This document shows positions 34,451 to 43,620 of a stretch of DNA of 64,000 nt, one piece after another (the first letter of the stretch is position 1; each line of letters opens with the position of its first letter). Below the pieces are notes generated by a model. That model was given only the letters and a program-made list of their open reading frames with translations. It searched no databases and was not told the origin of the DNA. A program made the translations under genes and the position numbers. Source of the DNA: an uncultured Sphingomonas sp. (GTDB lineage: Bacteria > Pseudomonadota > Alphaproteobacteria > Sphingomonadales > Sphingomonadaceae); contig NZ_CALMPA010000045.1 of NCBI RefSeq assembly GCF_937871615.1, forward strand, positions 124,001 through 188,000, in the 5' to 3' direction.

Positions 34451-35989
34451 ATGACCCATCCCGTCGTCCATAGCTGGCGGCTCCTCAAATGGGGCCGTAT
34501 CCTCGCGCGGCACGGCGCGCTACGCGGGATCGAGCGCGACGCGAACACGCCGCCGCGCCTGCGCCGCATCCTGCGCCTCGCCCGCTTCGGCGCGCGCACG
34601 CCGGAAGTGCCGCGTTACGCCGATGCGTTTCAGGCGATCGGCCCGGCGGCGATCAAGCTCGGCCAGACGCTCGCCACCCGCCCTGATCTGGTCGGCGAGG
34701 CGGCGGCCCACGATCTGCTGCGGCTTCAGGACGCGTTGCCCCCGGTGCCGTTCGCGGAGATTCGCCCGCAATTGCTCGCCAGTTTCGGGCGGCCGATCGA
34801 GCATCTGTTCGCCAGCATCGACGAGGAGCCGGTCGGCGCGGCCTCGATCGCGCAGGTCCATCGCGCGGTGACCACCGATGGCCGGCACGTCGCGATCAAG
34901 GTGCTGCGCCCCGGCGTGGAAGACGAATTCGCGCGGGCGATCGAAACCTATGAATGGGCCGCCGCGCAGGTGGAGCCGATCGGCGGCGAGCTTGCCCGGC
35001 TCCAGCCGCGCCTCGTCATCGAGACATTCAAACGCTGGACGGCGCGCGAACTAGATCTGCGGCGCGAAGCTGCCTCCGCCTCCGAGCTTGGCGACGCGAT
35101 GGCGGCCGAGCCGGACTATCTCGTCCCCGTGGTCGACTGGCAGCGCACCACCGGCAAGGTGCTGACGATCGAGTGGATCGACGGCATCAAGCTTTCCGAT
35201 CGCGCCGCGCTGATCGAACAGGGTTATGACCTTCCCGCGCTGGCGCGCACGCTGGTCCACGCGTTCCTGCGGCAGGCGATCGCGGAGGGCTTTTTCCATG
35301 CCGACATGCATCAGGGGAATCTGTTCGCGATTCCCGGCAACCGCATCGTCGCGATTGATTTCGGCATCATGGGCCGGATCGACCGGCGCGCGCGCGTGTG
35401 GCTCGCGGAAATCCTCTACGGGCTGATTACCGGCAACTACCGCCGCGTCGCCGAAATCCATTTCGAGGCGGGTTATGTCCCGCCGCATCACAATGTCGAC
35501 GAATTCGCCACCGCGCTGCGCGCCGTGGGCGAGCCGATGCGCGGGCTGCCGGTGAAGGACATGTCGATCGGGATGATGCTCGACAGCCTGTTCTCGATCA
35601 CCCGCGATTTCGACATGGCCACCCAGCCGCATCTGCTGCTGCTGCAAAAAACGATGGTGATGGTGGAGGGCGTGGCGACCAGCCTCGATCCCGATATCAA
35701 CATGTGGGACACCGCCGGCCCGGTGGTGGAGGAATGGATCCGCACCGAATTGGGGCCGGAGGCGGCAATCGCCGATCGGCTGATTACCGATTTCCGCACC
35801 CTCGCCCGCCTGCCCGAGCTGGTCCGCCGGATCGAGGAGCGCTTCCCCGCCCCCGGCGGCGCCCCCCCCGCGCCGCCGCTGCGCGAGATCGAGGTGGTGC
35901 GGATCGGCGGCGGCTGGCGCTATGCCGTGGTCGCGGCGCTGGCGGCACTGGCTGGCGCGGGCGCGGCGCTGGCGGCGCTTCACTGGTGA
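34451..35989 (+). CDS. ubiB: Ubiquinone biosynthesis protein UbiB (ADCK-like atypical kinase)
   Basis: A 512-residue protein of the ABC1/ADCK/UbiB family. The family-specific AIKLGQTLATRPDLVG (KxGQ motif) near residue 75 is present, as are VAIKVLRPGVEDEFARAIE and the kinase-like DMHQGNLFAI and AIDFGIMG motifs. Two transmembrane helices close the C-terminus (YAVVAALAALAGAGAALAAL). It is required for ubiquinone synthesis at the inner membrane, as an ATPase more than as a protein kinase. The stop overlaps the GTG of the next gene. Confidence 0.95.
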   Translation: MTHPVVHSWRLLKWGRILARHGALRGIERDANTPPRLRRILRLARFGARTPEVPRYADAFQAIGPAAIKLGQTLATRPDLVGEAAAHDLLRLQDALPPVPFAEIRPQLLASFGRPIEHLFASIDEEPVGAASIAQVHRAVTTDGRHVAIKVLRPGVEDEFARAIETYEWAAAQVEPIGGELARLQPRLVIETFKRWTARELDLRREAASASELGDAMAAEPDYLVPVVDWQRTTGKVLTIEWIDGIKLSDRAALIEQGYDLPALARTLVHAFLRQAIAEGFFHADMHQGNLFAIPGNRIVAIDFGIMGRIDRRARVWLAEILYGLITGNYRRVAEIHFEAGYVPPHHNVDEFATALRAVGEPMRGLPVKDMSIGMMLDSLFSITRDFDMATQPHLLLLQKTMVMVEGVATSLDPDINMWDTAGPVVEEWIRTELGPEAAIADRLITDFRTLARLPELVRRIEERFPAPGGAPPAPPLREIEVVRIGGGWRYAVVAALAALAGAGAALAALHW

Positions 35990-37110
35990 CGGGCGCAGGC
36001 CGCACGCGCGCGCCGCTGTGGCTTGCGCAAGGGTCACGATTCGCCGGCTGGCCGCAACGGCGCGCCTGGATCGCGCTGGCGCTGCTTGGACTGTTCCTCT
36101 GCCTGTCCCTCACCGCGCTCTCGTCCGCCGGCCCACCCCTTGTGGATCGCGCGGTGCCAAGCAGCGACGATCGCGCCGACATATTGCTCTATGAATCCAT
36201 CATCGACGCGGTGCGGCATGGCGGCGACTATTATCTGGTGACCGCACAGGCGCTGCGCGTCGGCAATTATCCGCTGCGCCCGTTCTTCACCTTCCGCCTG
36301 CCGACACTGGCGATGGTCGAGGCGCATATCCCGCCCCGGCTCATCGTACTGCTGCTCTATGCTCTTGCCGCGACGGTGATCGCCGCCTGGTATGTTCGGC
36401 TGCGCGGTGTCTTCACCCGGCAGCCGCCGCGAATAATCGCGATGATCCTGCTCGGCGGCAGCATGGCGGCGTTCGTGCAGGCCGATCTCGCCGCTTTTCA
36501 TGAAGTCTGGGCCGGGCTGCTGATCGCGCTCAGCCTCGCCGCGCGGCGACCGGGGCGCTGGATCGAATCCGTCGCGATCGCGCTGGCCGCGATGCTGATC
36601 CGCGAAACCGCCGCGCTCTATGTCGGGCTGATGTTCCTGCTCGCGTTGCTGGAACGGGAGAAGCGCGAGGCGCTCGGCTGGTTTGTCGCCACCCTCGTGC
36701 TGGCGGTGGCGGTGGCATTTCATGCGCACGCGGTGTCCGCGGTGGTGCGCCCGTTCGATCCGGTGTCACCGGGCTGGGCCGGAATGCTCGGCTTTGGCTT
36801 CTTCGTGAAGACGATGGCGCTTTCGACCGCGCTCAGCCTGGCGCCGCTGGTGATCGCCGCGCCGCTGGTGGCGCTGGCGCTGTTCGGCTGGTCCGCCTGT
36901 CGTGATCCGTTCGCGCTGCGCGTCATCGTGACGCTTATCGGCTATGCGGTGCTGATCGGTTGCTTCGGGCGCGAGGACACCTTTTATTGGGGCCTGCTGG
37001 TCGCGCCGCTGATCCTGCCTGGCCTCGCCTTCGTACCCGACGGGTTGCGCGATCTGTTCGCGCGCGCGCTGGATGCGCGGCGCATCACGGTGACGAGAGT
37101 GGTTCGATAG
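35986..37110 (+). CDS. Polytopic membrane protein of unknown function (GT-C-like)
   Basis: A 374-residue protein read from a GTG overlapping the ubiB stop (GTGA). I count roughly nine or ten hydrophobic helices. Between TM1 and TM2 is a hydrophilic periplasmic loop with SSDDRADILLYESII and GGDYYLV. Later AAMLIRETAALYVGL resembles the RET motif found in GT-C glycosyltransferases. That would place it among lipid-linked sugar transferases, but the evidence is weak. It sits 6 bp before coaBC, in the middle of an operon of unrelated cofactor genes. Confidence 0.75.
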   Translation: MTGAGRTRAPLWLAQGSRFAGWPQRRAWIALALLGLFLCLSLTALSSAGPPLVDRAVPSSDDRADILLYESIIDAVRHGGDYYLVTAQALRVGNYPLRPFFTFRLPTLAMVEAHIPPRLIVLLLYALAATVIAAWYVRLRGVFTRQPPRIIAMILLGGSMAAFVQADLAAFHEVWAGLLIALSLAARRPGRWIESVAIALAAMLIRETAALYVGLMFLLALLEREKREALGWFVATLVLAVAVAFHAHAVSAVVRPFDPVSPGWAGMLGFGFFVKTMALSTALSLAPLVIAAPLVALALFGWSACRDPFALRVIVTLIGYAVLIGCFGREDTFYWGLLVAPLILPGLAFVPDGLRDLFARALDARRITVTRVVR

Positions 37111-37116
37111 GGGAAG

Positions 37117-38310
37117 ATGATGAAGCGCGTCCTGCTGATCGTCGGCGGCGGCATCGCGGCCTACAAGGCGTGTGAACTGGTCCGCCTCTTGCGCAAGGCC
37201 GGCCATGGCGTCCGTTGCGTGCTGACCGAAGGCGGCAGCCACTTCGTCACCCCGATGACGCTGGCCGCCCTGTCCGAGGACAAGGTCTATACGACGCTGT
37301 GGGATCTGAAGAACGAGGCGGAAATGGGCCATATCCAGCTCAGCCGCGAGGCCGATCTGATCGTCGTCGCGCCCGCCACCGCCGATCTGCTGGCGCGCAT
37401 GGCCGCGGGCATCGCCGACGATCTCGCCACCACTTTGTTGCTCGCGACCGACAAGCCCGTGCTCGTCGCCCCGGCGATGAACGTGCGTATGTGGCAGCAC
37501 GCCGCGACCCGCCGCAACGTCGCCCAGCTTCGCGCCGACGGCGTGGCCGTGATGGCGCCCGACGAAGGCGCGATGGCGTGTGGCGAGTTCGGCCCCGGTC
37601 GCCTGCCCGAGCCGGCGGCGATCGCGCAGGAGATCGAGGCGCGGCTAGGTGGCACCGCACGGCAAATCCCGCTGCTGGCCGGACGACATGTTCTGGTCAC
37701 TGCCGGGCCGACCTATGAGCCGATTGATCCGGTGCGCTACATCGCCAATCGCAGTTCGGGCAAACAGGGCTTCGCCATCGCGGGCGCGCTCGCGCGGCTC
37801 GGCGCGCGCGTGACGCTGATCGCCGGCCCCGTCGCCTTGCCCACGCCGCGTGGCGTGGAGCGCGTCGATGTGGAAACCGCGCGCGAGATGGCGGCGGCTG
37901 TCGATCACGCCTTGCCCGCCGATGCCGCCGTGATGGTGGCCGCGGTGGCGGATTGGCGCGCGGAAGACGTCGCGGGGCAGAAGATCAAGAAGGCCGGTGG
38001 CGGCACGCCCACCCTGCACCTCGCCGAAAACCCCGATATCCTCGCCACGCTGGCGCAAGGTTCGCGCCGCCCGCGCCTGCTCATCGGCTTCGCCGCGGAA
38101 ACCGAGCGGGTGATCGAGCACGCGACCGCCAAGCGCGCGCGCAAGGGCGCCGACTGGATTGTCGCCAACGACGTATCGGGCGACGTGATGGGCGGCGATG
38201 CGAATACGATCCATATCGTCACCGGCAACGGCGTGGAAAGCTGGGAGCGACTGCCCAAGGACGAGGTGGCGGATCGGCTGGCGACACGCATCGCACAGGC
38301 GCTGGATTGA
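37117..38310 (+). CDS. coaBC: Phosphopantothenoylcysteine decarboxylase/phosphopantothenate-cysteine ligase
   Basis: A 397-residue bifunctional coenzyme A enzyme. The N-terminal flavoprotein CoaC half has [23 protein letters not shown] (the PxMNxxMW motif) and the catalytic cysteine in [13 protein letters not shown]. The C-terminal CoaB half starts near residue 190 with [20 protein letters not shown] and holds AAVADW and the lysine in QKIKK. Tandem ATGs at 37117 and 37120 are both possible starts. dut follows. Confidence 0.96.
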   Translation: MMKRVLLIVGGGIAAYKACELVRLLRKAGHGVRCVLTEGGSHFVTPMTLAALSEDKVYTTLWDLKNEAEMGHIQLSREADLIVVAPATADLLARMAAGIADDLATTLLLATDKPVLVAPAMNVRMWQHAATRRNVAQLRADGVAVMAPDEGAMACGEFGPGRLPEPAAIAQEIEARLGGTARQIPLLAGRHVLVTAGPTYEPIDPVRYIANRSSGKQGFAIAGALARLGARVTLIAGPVALPTPRGVERVDVETAREMAAAVDHALPADAAVMVAAVADWRAEDVAGQKIKKAGGGTPTLHLAENPDILATLAQGSRRPRLLIGFAAETERVIEHATAKRARKGADWIVANDVSGDVMGGDANTIHIVTGNGVESWERLPKDEVADRLATRIAQALD

Positions 38311-38368
38311 GCGGGCCGGGCACGCGCGCCGATGGCGGGCCGCCGCCAAAAGATTATATGGAGGCCCG

Positions 38369-38815
38369 ATGACCAATCCGATCTCAATCGAGCTGAAACG
38401 CCTGCCGCACGGCGCCGGCCTTCCCCTCCCCGGCTATGCCACCGCCGGCGCGGCGGGCATGGACGTGGTTTCGGCGGAGGACGTGACGATCGCAGCGGGC
38501 GCGCGCCACGCGGTGGCGACCGGCTTCGCGATCGCCATCCCTGAAGGGTATGAGGTGCAGGTGCGCCCGCGCTCCGGCCTCGCGCTCAACCATGGCGTTA
38601 CGTGCCTCAACACCCCCGGCACGATCGACAGCGACTATCGCGGCGAGGTGAAGGTGATTCTCGCCAATCTCGGCGACACCGCGTTCGACGTGACGCGCGG
38701 CCAGCGAATCGCGCAACTGGTTCCCGCCCCCGTCACGCGGGCCACTCTGGCGGAGGTCGCGTCGCTTGACGACACCGCGCGCGGCGGCGGCGGGTTCGGA
38801 TCGACCGGGCGGTGA
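38369..38815 (+). CDS. dut: dUTP diphosphatase
   Basis: A 148-residue trimeric dUTPase. The five conserved motifs are visible, for example [10 protein letters not shown] (motif 1), VRPRSGLAL (2), [13 protein letters not shown] (3), GQRIAQLV (4) and the C-terminal Gly-rich [11 protein letters not shown] (5). It hydrolyses dUTP to dUMP and keeps uracil out of DNA. GGAG precedes the ATG at 38369; the longer upstream frame overlaps coaBC and is not used. The stop overlaps the next gene by 4 bp. Confidence 0.96.
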   Translation: MTNPISIELKRLPHGAGLPLPGYATAGAAGMDVVSAEDVTIAAGARHAVATGFAIAIPEGYEVQVRPRSGLALNHGVTCLNTPGTIDSDYRGEVKVILANLGDTAFDVTRGQRIAQLVPAPVTRATLAEVASLDDTARGGGGFGSTGR

Positions 38816-39216
38816 TCGCGCTGGCCGCCCTGTTTCTCGCGTTTCAGGCGGCGGCCCCGGCGCAAGCTCCAGCCGGCGATACGCCGCCCATGCCATGGAG
38901 CAAGCTGCCCGACCTGCCGCTGATCCGGCACAGCGCGATGGCGCCGGAAATTTCCCGTTTCGTGCATGACGAAGTGGCGGCTGGCCGCTGCAACGCCGCG
39001 CAACCTGCCGCCGAGGGCTTCAGGCTCCACCTCGATCTCGCGTTGCTGGTGGATCACACCGGCGAGATCAAGCGGATCATCCCGCACGCGATCGGCTGCC
39101 CGACGGTGGAGCAATATTCAGCCGGTATCGTTTCGCGGATGGCGCGTGCGAACGTCGCGCCGCCCGAAAGCGAGACCTGGTATCGCGCGGGCCTGGATTT
39201 CTCATGGAAGGAATGA
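38812..39216 (+). CDS. Periplasmic protein of unknown function
   Basis: A 134-residue protein read from a GTG overlapping the dut stop. It has a signal peptide ([19 protein letters not shown]), then a small soluble domain with two cysteines (AGRCNAAQ and [14 protein letters not shown]) that may form a disulphide, ending in [12 protein letters not shown]. The [10 protein letters not shown] and CPTVEQY stretches suggest a TonB-C-like small fold, but I do not recognise the family. The stop overlaps the moeB/thiF-like start. Confidence 0.75.
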   Translation: MIALAALFLAFQAAAPAQAPAGDTPPMPWSKLPDLPLIRHSAMAPEISRFVHDEVAAGRCNAAQPAAEGFRLHLDLALLVDHTGEIKRIIPHAIGCPTVEQYSAGIVSRMARANVAPPESETWYRAGLDFSWKE

Positions 39217-39974
39217 CGCTCGATCGCGACGAACTGGCGCGATACGCGCGCCACATCGTGCTGCACGAGATCGGCGGCGCGGGGCAATTGCGGCTAAAAC
39301 GCGCCTCGGTCGCGCTGGTCGGCGCGGGCGGAATCGGCTCACCTGCGATCCAGTATCTCGCCGCCGCCGGCGTCGGGCGGCTGATCCTGATCGACGATGA
39401 TCGCGTCGAGGCATCGAATCTGCAACGACAGACGATCTTTCGCACCGCGGACATCGGGATGCCGAAAACAGCCGCCGCCGCCCGCGCCGCAGCCGCGATC
39501 AACCCACATGTCGTGATCGACCAGCGCCCCATGCGACTCGACGATCGCAATGCGGCGGAATTGCTAGCGGACGCCGAAGTGGTGATCGACGGCAGCGACA
39601 GCTTCGCGACGCGCCTGACGGTCGCCGATACCGCTTTTGCCGCGCGCATCCCGCTTGTTTCAGCCGCCGTGGGGCAGTTTGATGGGCAAGTGGCGGTTTA
39701 TCGCGGCTGGGAAGGCGACAAGCCCTGCTACCGCTGCCTAGTCGGCGACGCGCCCTCGCGCGAGGGGGGCGTGTCCTGCGCCGAAGACGGGGTGCTCGGC
39801 CCGATGGTCGGCATGATCGGCAGCCTCGCCGCACTCGAAGCGATTCGCGCGATCACTGGCTTCGGCACCGATTCTGCCGGACAATTGCTGATCGCCGATC
39901 TGCTTTGCTTTCGTTTCCGCACGGTTCGACTTCAGAAAGACCCGGCCTGTCGTTGCACAATTGCAACTTCGTGA
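39213..39974 (+). CDS. HesA/MoeB/ThiF-family adenylyltransferase
   Basis: A 253-residue E1-like enzyme. The Rossmann ATP site VALVGAGGIGSPAIQYLAAA, NLQRQTIF and DGSDSFATR are intact. It adenylates the C-terminus of a sulphur carrier (MoaD or ThiS type). The first zinc pair is CYRC; the second reads ACRC, C-x-C instead of C-x2-C. The start is taken at the ATG (39213) overlapping the previous stop; an ATG at 39204 is also possible. No moaD or thiS lies nearby, so the partner is unclear. Confidence 0.9.
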   Translation: MTLDRDELARYARHIVLHEIGGAGQLRLKRASVALVGAGGIGSPAIQYLAAAGVGRLILIDDDRVEASNLQRQTIFRTADIGMPKTAAAARAAAAINPHVVIDQRPMRLDDRNAAELLADAEVVIDGSDSFATRLTVADTAFAARIPLVSAAVGQFDGQVAVYRGWEGDKPCYRCLVGDAPSREGGVSCAEDGVLGPMVGMIGSLAALEAIRAITGFGTDSAGQLLIADLLCFRFRTVRLQKDPACRCTIATS

Positions 39975-40002
39975 CGCGTTGCAGCAGAACTTTGTTAAGG
40001 AA

Positions 40003-40029
40003 CGGGCGTTAGGGGCTTGCAAACGCCCG
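40003..40029. other. Stem-loop between the MoeB-like gene and the small secreted protein gene
   Basis: CGGGCGTT and AACGCCCG form a perfect 8-bp stem around an 11-nt loop, 28 bp after one stop and 43 bp before the next ATG. It may end the upstream operon or act in the 5' leader of the small gene. No T-run follows. Confidence 0.45.
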
Positions 40030-40072
40030 AGGTTGATGCAAACAAGCCGTCGGATCGTAAAGGGAGTCTACC

Positions 40073-40315
40073 ATGCGTCTTGCCAAGTATATTGCTGCTG
40101 CTGCTGCTGCCTCGCTCGCCGTTGCACCGGCCGTTGCGGCTTCGGCCAACCCGGCGTCGAGCCTCTCGGTCGGCCAGTCGCGCGTTGCGACCTCGACCGC
40201 GTCGAAGGACAAGGCTGCTGGCGGCGGCGTTCTGATCGCCGTTCTCGCGGCTGCTGCCGTCATCGCCGGCATCGTCGTGATCGCTGATTCGGGCAGCAAC
40301 TCGAGCAGCAAGTAA
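40073..40315 (+). CDS. Small secreted or membrane protein (80 residues), probably highly expressed
   Basis: It begins with a signal peptide (MRLAKYIAAAAAASLAVAPA) cleaved after ASA or AAS. A short Ser/Ala/Thr-rich linker (SSLSVGQSRVATSTASKDKA), one hydrophobic helix (GGGVLIAVLAAAAVIAGIVV) and a Ser/Asn tail follow. GGGAG stands 7 nt before the ATG. Alanine and valine are often coded GCT and GTT, unlike neighbouring genes, a mark of high expression. A strong terminator with a UUCG tetraloop follows at once. The function is unknown; an envelope-associated structural or stress protein is possible. Confidence 0.8.
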   Translation: MRLAKYIAAAAAASLAVAPAVAASANPASSLSVGQSRVATSTASKDKAAGGGVLIAVLAAAAVIAGIVVIADSGSNSSSK

Positions 40316-40335
40316 TTCCTTCGAGAATTCGAAAG

Positions 40336-40365
40336 AAATAGCGGCCTTCGGGTCGCTATTTTTTT
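40336..40365 (+). terminator. Intrinsic terminator with C(UUCG)G tetraloop
   Basis: AAATAGCGGCC pairs with GGTCGCTATTT, one G-U pair included, around an extra-stable UUCG loop. Seven T residues end the structure. It closes the small secreted protein gene. Confidence 0.93.
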
Positions 40366-40398
40366 GCCCGCGGCAAACGAATGCGGGCGACGAACAAC

Positions 40399-40441
40399 AA
40401 AAATGACCGGCGCTCGCTTTCTCAGCGAGGCCGGTCATTTT
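40399..40441. terminator. Second intrinsic terminator, bidirectional
   Basis: AAAATGACCGG and CCGGTCATTTT form an 11-bp stem, extended inwards by an imperfect CGCTCGC/AGCGAGG helix. The A-run and T-run on either side let it work in both directions, between the small plus-strand gene and the minus-strand epimerase gene. Confidence 0.85.
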
Positions 40442-40520
40442 GAGTCCGGGCGCCTTTCGTCAGAAACGACCAACCGCGTTCAGCATCGCCACGAAGGTGG
40501 GCCGGATGTGCCGCGCGGCG

Positions 40521-41519
40521 CTACCCGCCGTATTGCGCGCGATACCAGTCGACGAACCGACGAATCCCCTGCTCCATCGGCGTGGCCGGATTGAAGCCGA
40601 GATCGCGCGCCGAAGCGGTGATATCGGCATAGGTCGCCGAAACGTCCCCTGGCTGCATCGGATACATCTCACGTATCGCCGCGCGCCCACATGCCGCCTC
40701 TATCGCCGCGATGAAGCGCGACAATTCCTCCGCCGCGCTGTTGCCGAGATTGTAGAGCGCATGGGGTGTGCTGCTTCCCCCCGGCTTGATCGCGCGATCG
40801 TCGGCTGGCGGGCGATCCAGCGCGGCGAGAACACCCGCGACGATATCGTCGATATAGGTGAAATCACGCCGCATCGCGCCATTGTTGAAAACCTTGATCG
40901 GTCGCCCTTCAAGTATCGCAGAGGTGAACAACCATGGCGCCATATCCGGGCGGCCCCACGGCCCGTAAACCGTGAAGAAGCGCAACCCAGTCTGCGGAAT
41001 GCGAAACAGGTGCGCGTAGCTTTCGCTCAACAGTTCATTCGATCTTTTCGTCGCGGCATAAAGCGATACCGGGTGATCGACCCGATCCTCGACACTGAAC
41101 GGCAGATCGCGGTTCCCGCCATAAACGGACGAGGACGAGGCATAGACGAGATGCCGGACGCGAAGCCCGCGCGCGAGTTCCAGCACATTGACATGCCCGG
41201 CCAGATTTGAGCGGACATAGGCACGCGGGTTTTCGAGCGAGTAACGCACGCCAGCCTGCGCCGCGAGATGGACGATACGATCGACGCCGCGTGCCGCCAC
41301 GGCTGCATCGAGCGCGTCCGCATCGGCGATATCGCCTTCGACGAATTCGATCGCCCCGCCGAAACGCCCGGCGAGATCGGCGAGCCGCGCACGCTTCAGC
41401 GCCGGATCGTAATAATCGTTGAGATTGTCGATCCCCACCACCCGCTCACCGCGCGTTGCCAGCGCCGCGGCAACGGCGTGGCCGATGAATCCGGCGATTC
41501 CCGTAACCAGAATCGTCAC
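40521..41519 (-). CDS. NAD-dependent epimerase, UDP-glucuronate 4-epimerase-like
   Basis: A 332-residue extended SDR. The NAD motif is TGIAGFIGHAVAAAL at the N-terminus, followed by GIDNLNDYYDPALKRARL, very typical of UDP-glucuronate 4-epimerases. The catalytic Y-x3-K is in YAATKRSNEL. It would make UDP-galacturonate for surface polysaccharide. The GTG start overlaps the galU stop (GTGA), which rejects the longer upstream frame. UDP-glucose dehydrogenase, which would supply its substrate, is not in this window. Confidence 0.87.
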   Translation of the reverse strand: MTILVTGIAGFIGHAVAAALATRGERVVGIDNLNDYYDPALKRARLADLAGRFGGAIEFVEGDIADADALDAAVAARGVDRIVHLAAQAGVRYSLENPRAYVRSNLAGHVNVLELARGLRVRHLVYASSSSVYGGNRDLPFSVEDRVDHPVSLYAATKRSNELLSESYAHLFRIPQTGLRFFTVYGPWGRPDMAPWLFTSAILEGRPIKVFNNGAMRRDFTYIDDIVAGVLAALDRPPADDRAIKPGGSSTPHALYNLGNSAAEELSRFIAAIEAACGRAAIREMYPMQPGDVSATYADITASARDLGFNPATPMEQGIRRFVDWYRAQYGG

Positions 41520-42385
41520 GCGACGAGCTTCCTGGCGAAATCGCGGACGAGCGGCCCGATATCCGCGCGCGCCAGCGCCAGCGCCAGATTGGCCTGGATA
41601 TATCCGGCCTTGTCGCCGCAATCATAACGCTGGCCATCGAACATCACGCTGTTGAACGGCTGCTTGCCGATCAACTGGGCCATCGCATCGGTAAGCTGGA
41701 TTTCGCCCCCTGCCCCTTTCACCGGATTATCCAGAATCCGCATCACCTCCGGTTGGAGGATATAACGGCCGGGAATCATCAGATTGGAAGGCGCGGTGCC
41801 GATCGCCGGCTTTTCCACAAGCGCCGTCACCTCCACGATGCGTCCGTCGCGCGCGCCGGGGGAGATGATGCCATATTTGTCCGTCTGTTCAGGCGGGATA
41901 TCGAGCGCGCCGACCACATTGCCGCCGGTCCGCTGATAAACCTCCACCATCTGCGCGAGCAGGCCGGGCTTTCCCACCATCAGTTCGTCGGGCAGCAGCA
42001 CCGCGAACGGCTCATCGCCGACGATCTCGCGCGCGCACCACACGGCATGGCCCAGCCCCAGCGGCTCCTGCTGGCGGATATAGACCGGCGAGCCGGGTTT
42101 CTGACGGATGCCCTCGATCGCGGCGAGCGATTTGCCGCGATCCTTGAGCGTCGCCTCCAGCTCATAGGAAATGTCGAAATGATCCTCGAGCGCGGATTTG
42201 CCGCGCCCGGTGACGAAGATGATCTGCTCGATCCCCGCCTCGATCGCTTCTTCCACGGCATATTGGATCAGCGGCTTGTCGACGACCGTGAGCATCTCCT
42301 TCGGCATCGCCTTGGTCGCCGGAAGGAAGCGCGTGCCGAGCCCGGCAACTGGAAAAACAGCCTTGCGGAGTGGCTTGATCGTCAT
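41516..42385 (-). CDS. galU: UTP-glucose-1-phosphate uridylyltransferase
   Basis: A 289-residue nucleotidyltransferase. The N-terminal AVFPVAGLGTRFLPATKAMP binds nucleotide. VDKPLIQYAVEEAIEAGI and the later FAVLLPDELM (with the metal-binding aspartate) and GDKAGYIQANL are GalU signatures. It makes UDP-glucose for glycans and, through UDP-glucuronate, for the neighbouring epimerase. It is divergent from wecB with a 113-bp gap. Confidence 0.95.
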   Translation of the reverse strand: MTIKPLRKAVFPVAGLGTRFLPATKAMPKEMLTVVDKPLIQYAVEEAIEAGIEQIIFVTGRGKSALEDHFDISYELEATLKDRGKSLAAIEGIRQKPGSPVYIRQQEPLGLGHAVWCAREIVGDEPFAVLLPDELMVGKPGLLAQMVEVYQRTGGNVVGALDIPPEQTDKYGIISPGARDGRIVEVTALVEKPAIGTAPSNLMIPGRYILQPEVMRILDNPVKGAGGEIQLTDAMAQLIGKQPFNSVMFDGQRYDCGDKAGYIQANLALALARADIGPLVRDFARKLVA

Positions 42386-42498
42386 TCACTCGTCCCTGTT
42401 GCGGCACCGCGGCCCTTATCCGCCGATCGGCGGCGAAACAATTCGCTTCGATGATCGGGCGATGCTTAGCCCGTCCTTAAGGCATCGCGCATTAACAG

Positions 42499-43620
42499 AT
42501 GCCCATGAAGATTCTGCTCATATTCGGCACGCGCCCCGAAGCGATCAAACTGTTTCCGGTTGTCCGTGCGCTGGCGAAGATACCCGGCGTCGTCCCGCGC
42601 ATATGCGTCACCGCGCAACATCGCGGCCTGCTCGATCAGGTGATGGCGATCGCCGGCCTGGCACCCGATATCGACCTGAACCTGATGGAGCCGGGGCAAA
42701 CGCTCGACCGGCTGACCGCGCGGCTGCTGACCGGGCTTGGCGAGGCGATGGACCGCGAGCAGCCCGACCGCGTGATCGTGCAGGGGGACACCGCAACCGC
42801 GATGGCCGGCGCGCTCGCGGCTTATTACCGCAAGATTCCGGTGGCGCATGTCGAGGCGGGGCTGCGCTCGGGCGATATCTACCAGCCATGGCCGGAAGAA
42901 GTGAATCGCCGTATCGTCGCGCCGATCGCCGATCTGCATTTCGCGCCGACTGAAATCGCCGCCGAGGCACTGGCGCGCGAGAACATCCGCACCGGGGTTC
43001 ACGTCACCGGCAACACCGTGATCGACGCGCTGCACTGGACGAGCGCGCGAATCGCGGATGATCCCGCGCTTGCGGGCGGGCTGGACGATATCGCCGCGCG
43101 TTTCGCGGGGAAGAAGATCGTCCTGGTCACCACACATCGCCGCGAGAATTTCGGCGGGGGCATGGAGAATATCGCCCATGCCATCGCCGATATCACCGCG
43201 CGTGAGGATGTGGCGGTGCTGTTTCCGATGCATCCGAACCCCAATGTCGGCGCGGTGATGAACACGATCCTTGGGGAGCGCCCCAATATCGCGCGGATCG
43301 AGCCGCTCGATTATCCGCATTTCATCCGCGCGCTGGGGCTGTGCCACATCGCGCTCAGCGATTCGGGCGGGGTGCAGGAGGAAGCGCCGGCACTCGGCAA
43401 GCCGGTGCTGGTGATGCGCGATACCACCGAACGGCCCGAAGGCGTGGCCGCCGGCACCGCGCGGCTGGTGGGAACCGATCGCGATCGCATCGTTTCCGAA
43501 GTTTTCACCCTTATCAACGACAACGCCGCCTATTCCGCGATGGCGCGCGCCCACAATCCGTTCGGCGACGGCCATGCGGCAATGCGGATTGCAGGGGTGA
43601 TTGCAGATGGTGCCGGATAA
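42499..43620 (+). CDS. wecB: UDP-N-acetylglucosamine 2-epimerase (non-hydrolysing)
   Basis: A 373-residue GT-B-fold enzyme. KILLIFGTRPEAIKLFPVVR near the start, VQGDTATAM, HVEAGLRSGDIYQPWPEEVNR and LSDSGGVQEEAP are WecB signatures with the usual catalytic Asp, Glu and His. It converts UDP-GlcNAc to UDP-ManNAc. A start at the ATG at 42505 is also possible. Its end overlaps the wecC start, so the pair makes UDP-ManNAcA. Confidence 0.95.
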   Translation: MPMKILLIFGTRPEAIKLFPVVRALAKIPGVVPRICVTAQHRGLLDQVMAIAGLAPDIDLNLMEPGQTLDRLTARLLTGLGEAMDREQPDRVIVQGDTATAMAGALAAYYRKIPVAHVEAGLRSGDIYQPWPEEVNRRIVAPIADLHFAPTEIAAEALARENIRTGVHVTGNTVIDALHWTSARIADDPALAGGLDDIAARFAGKKIVLVTTHRRENFGGGMENIAHAIADITAREDVAVLFPMHPNPNVGAVMNTILGERPNIARIEPLDYPHFIRALGLCHIALSDSGGVQEEAPALGKPVLVMRDTTERPEGVAAGTARLVGTDRDRIVSEVFTLINDNAAYSAMARAHNPFGDGHAAMRIAGVIADGAG

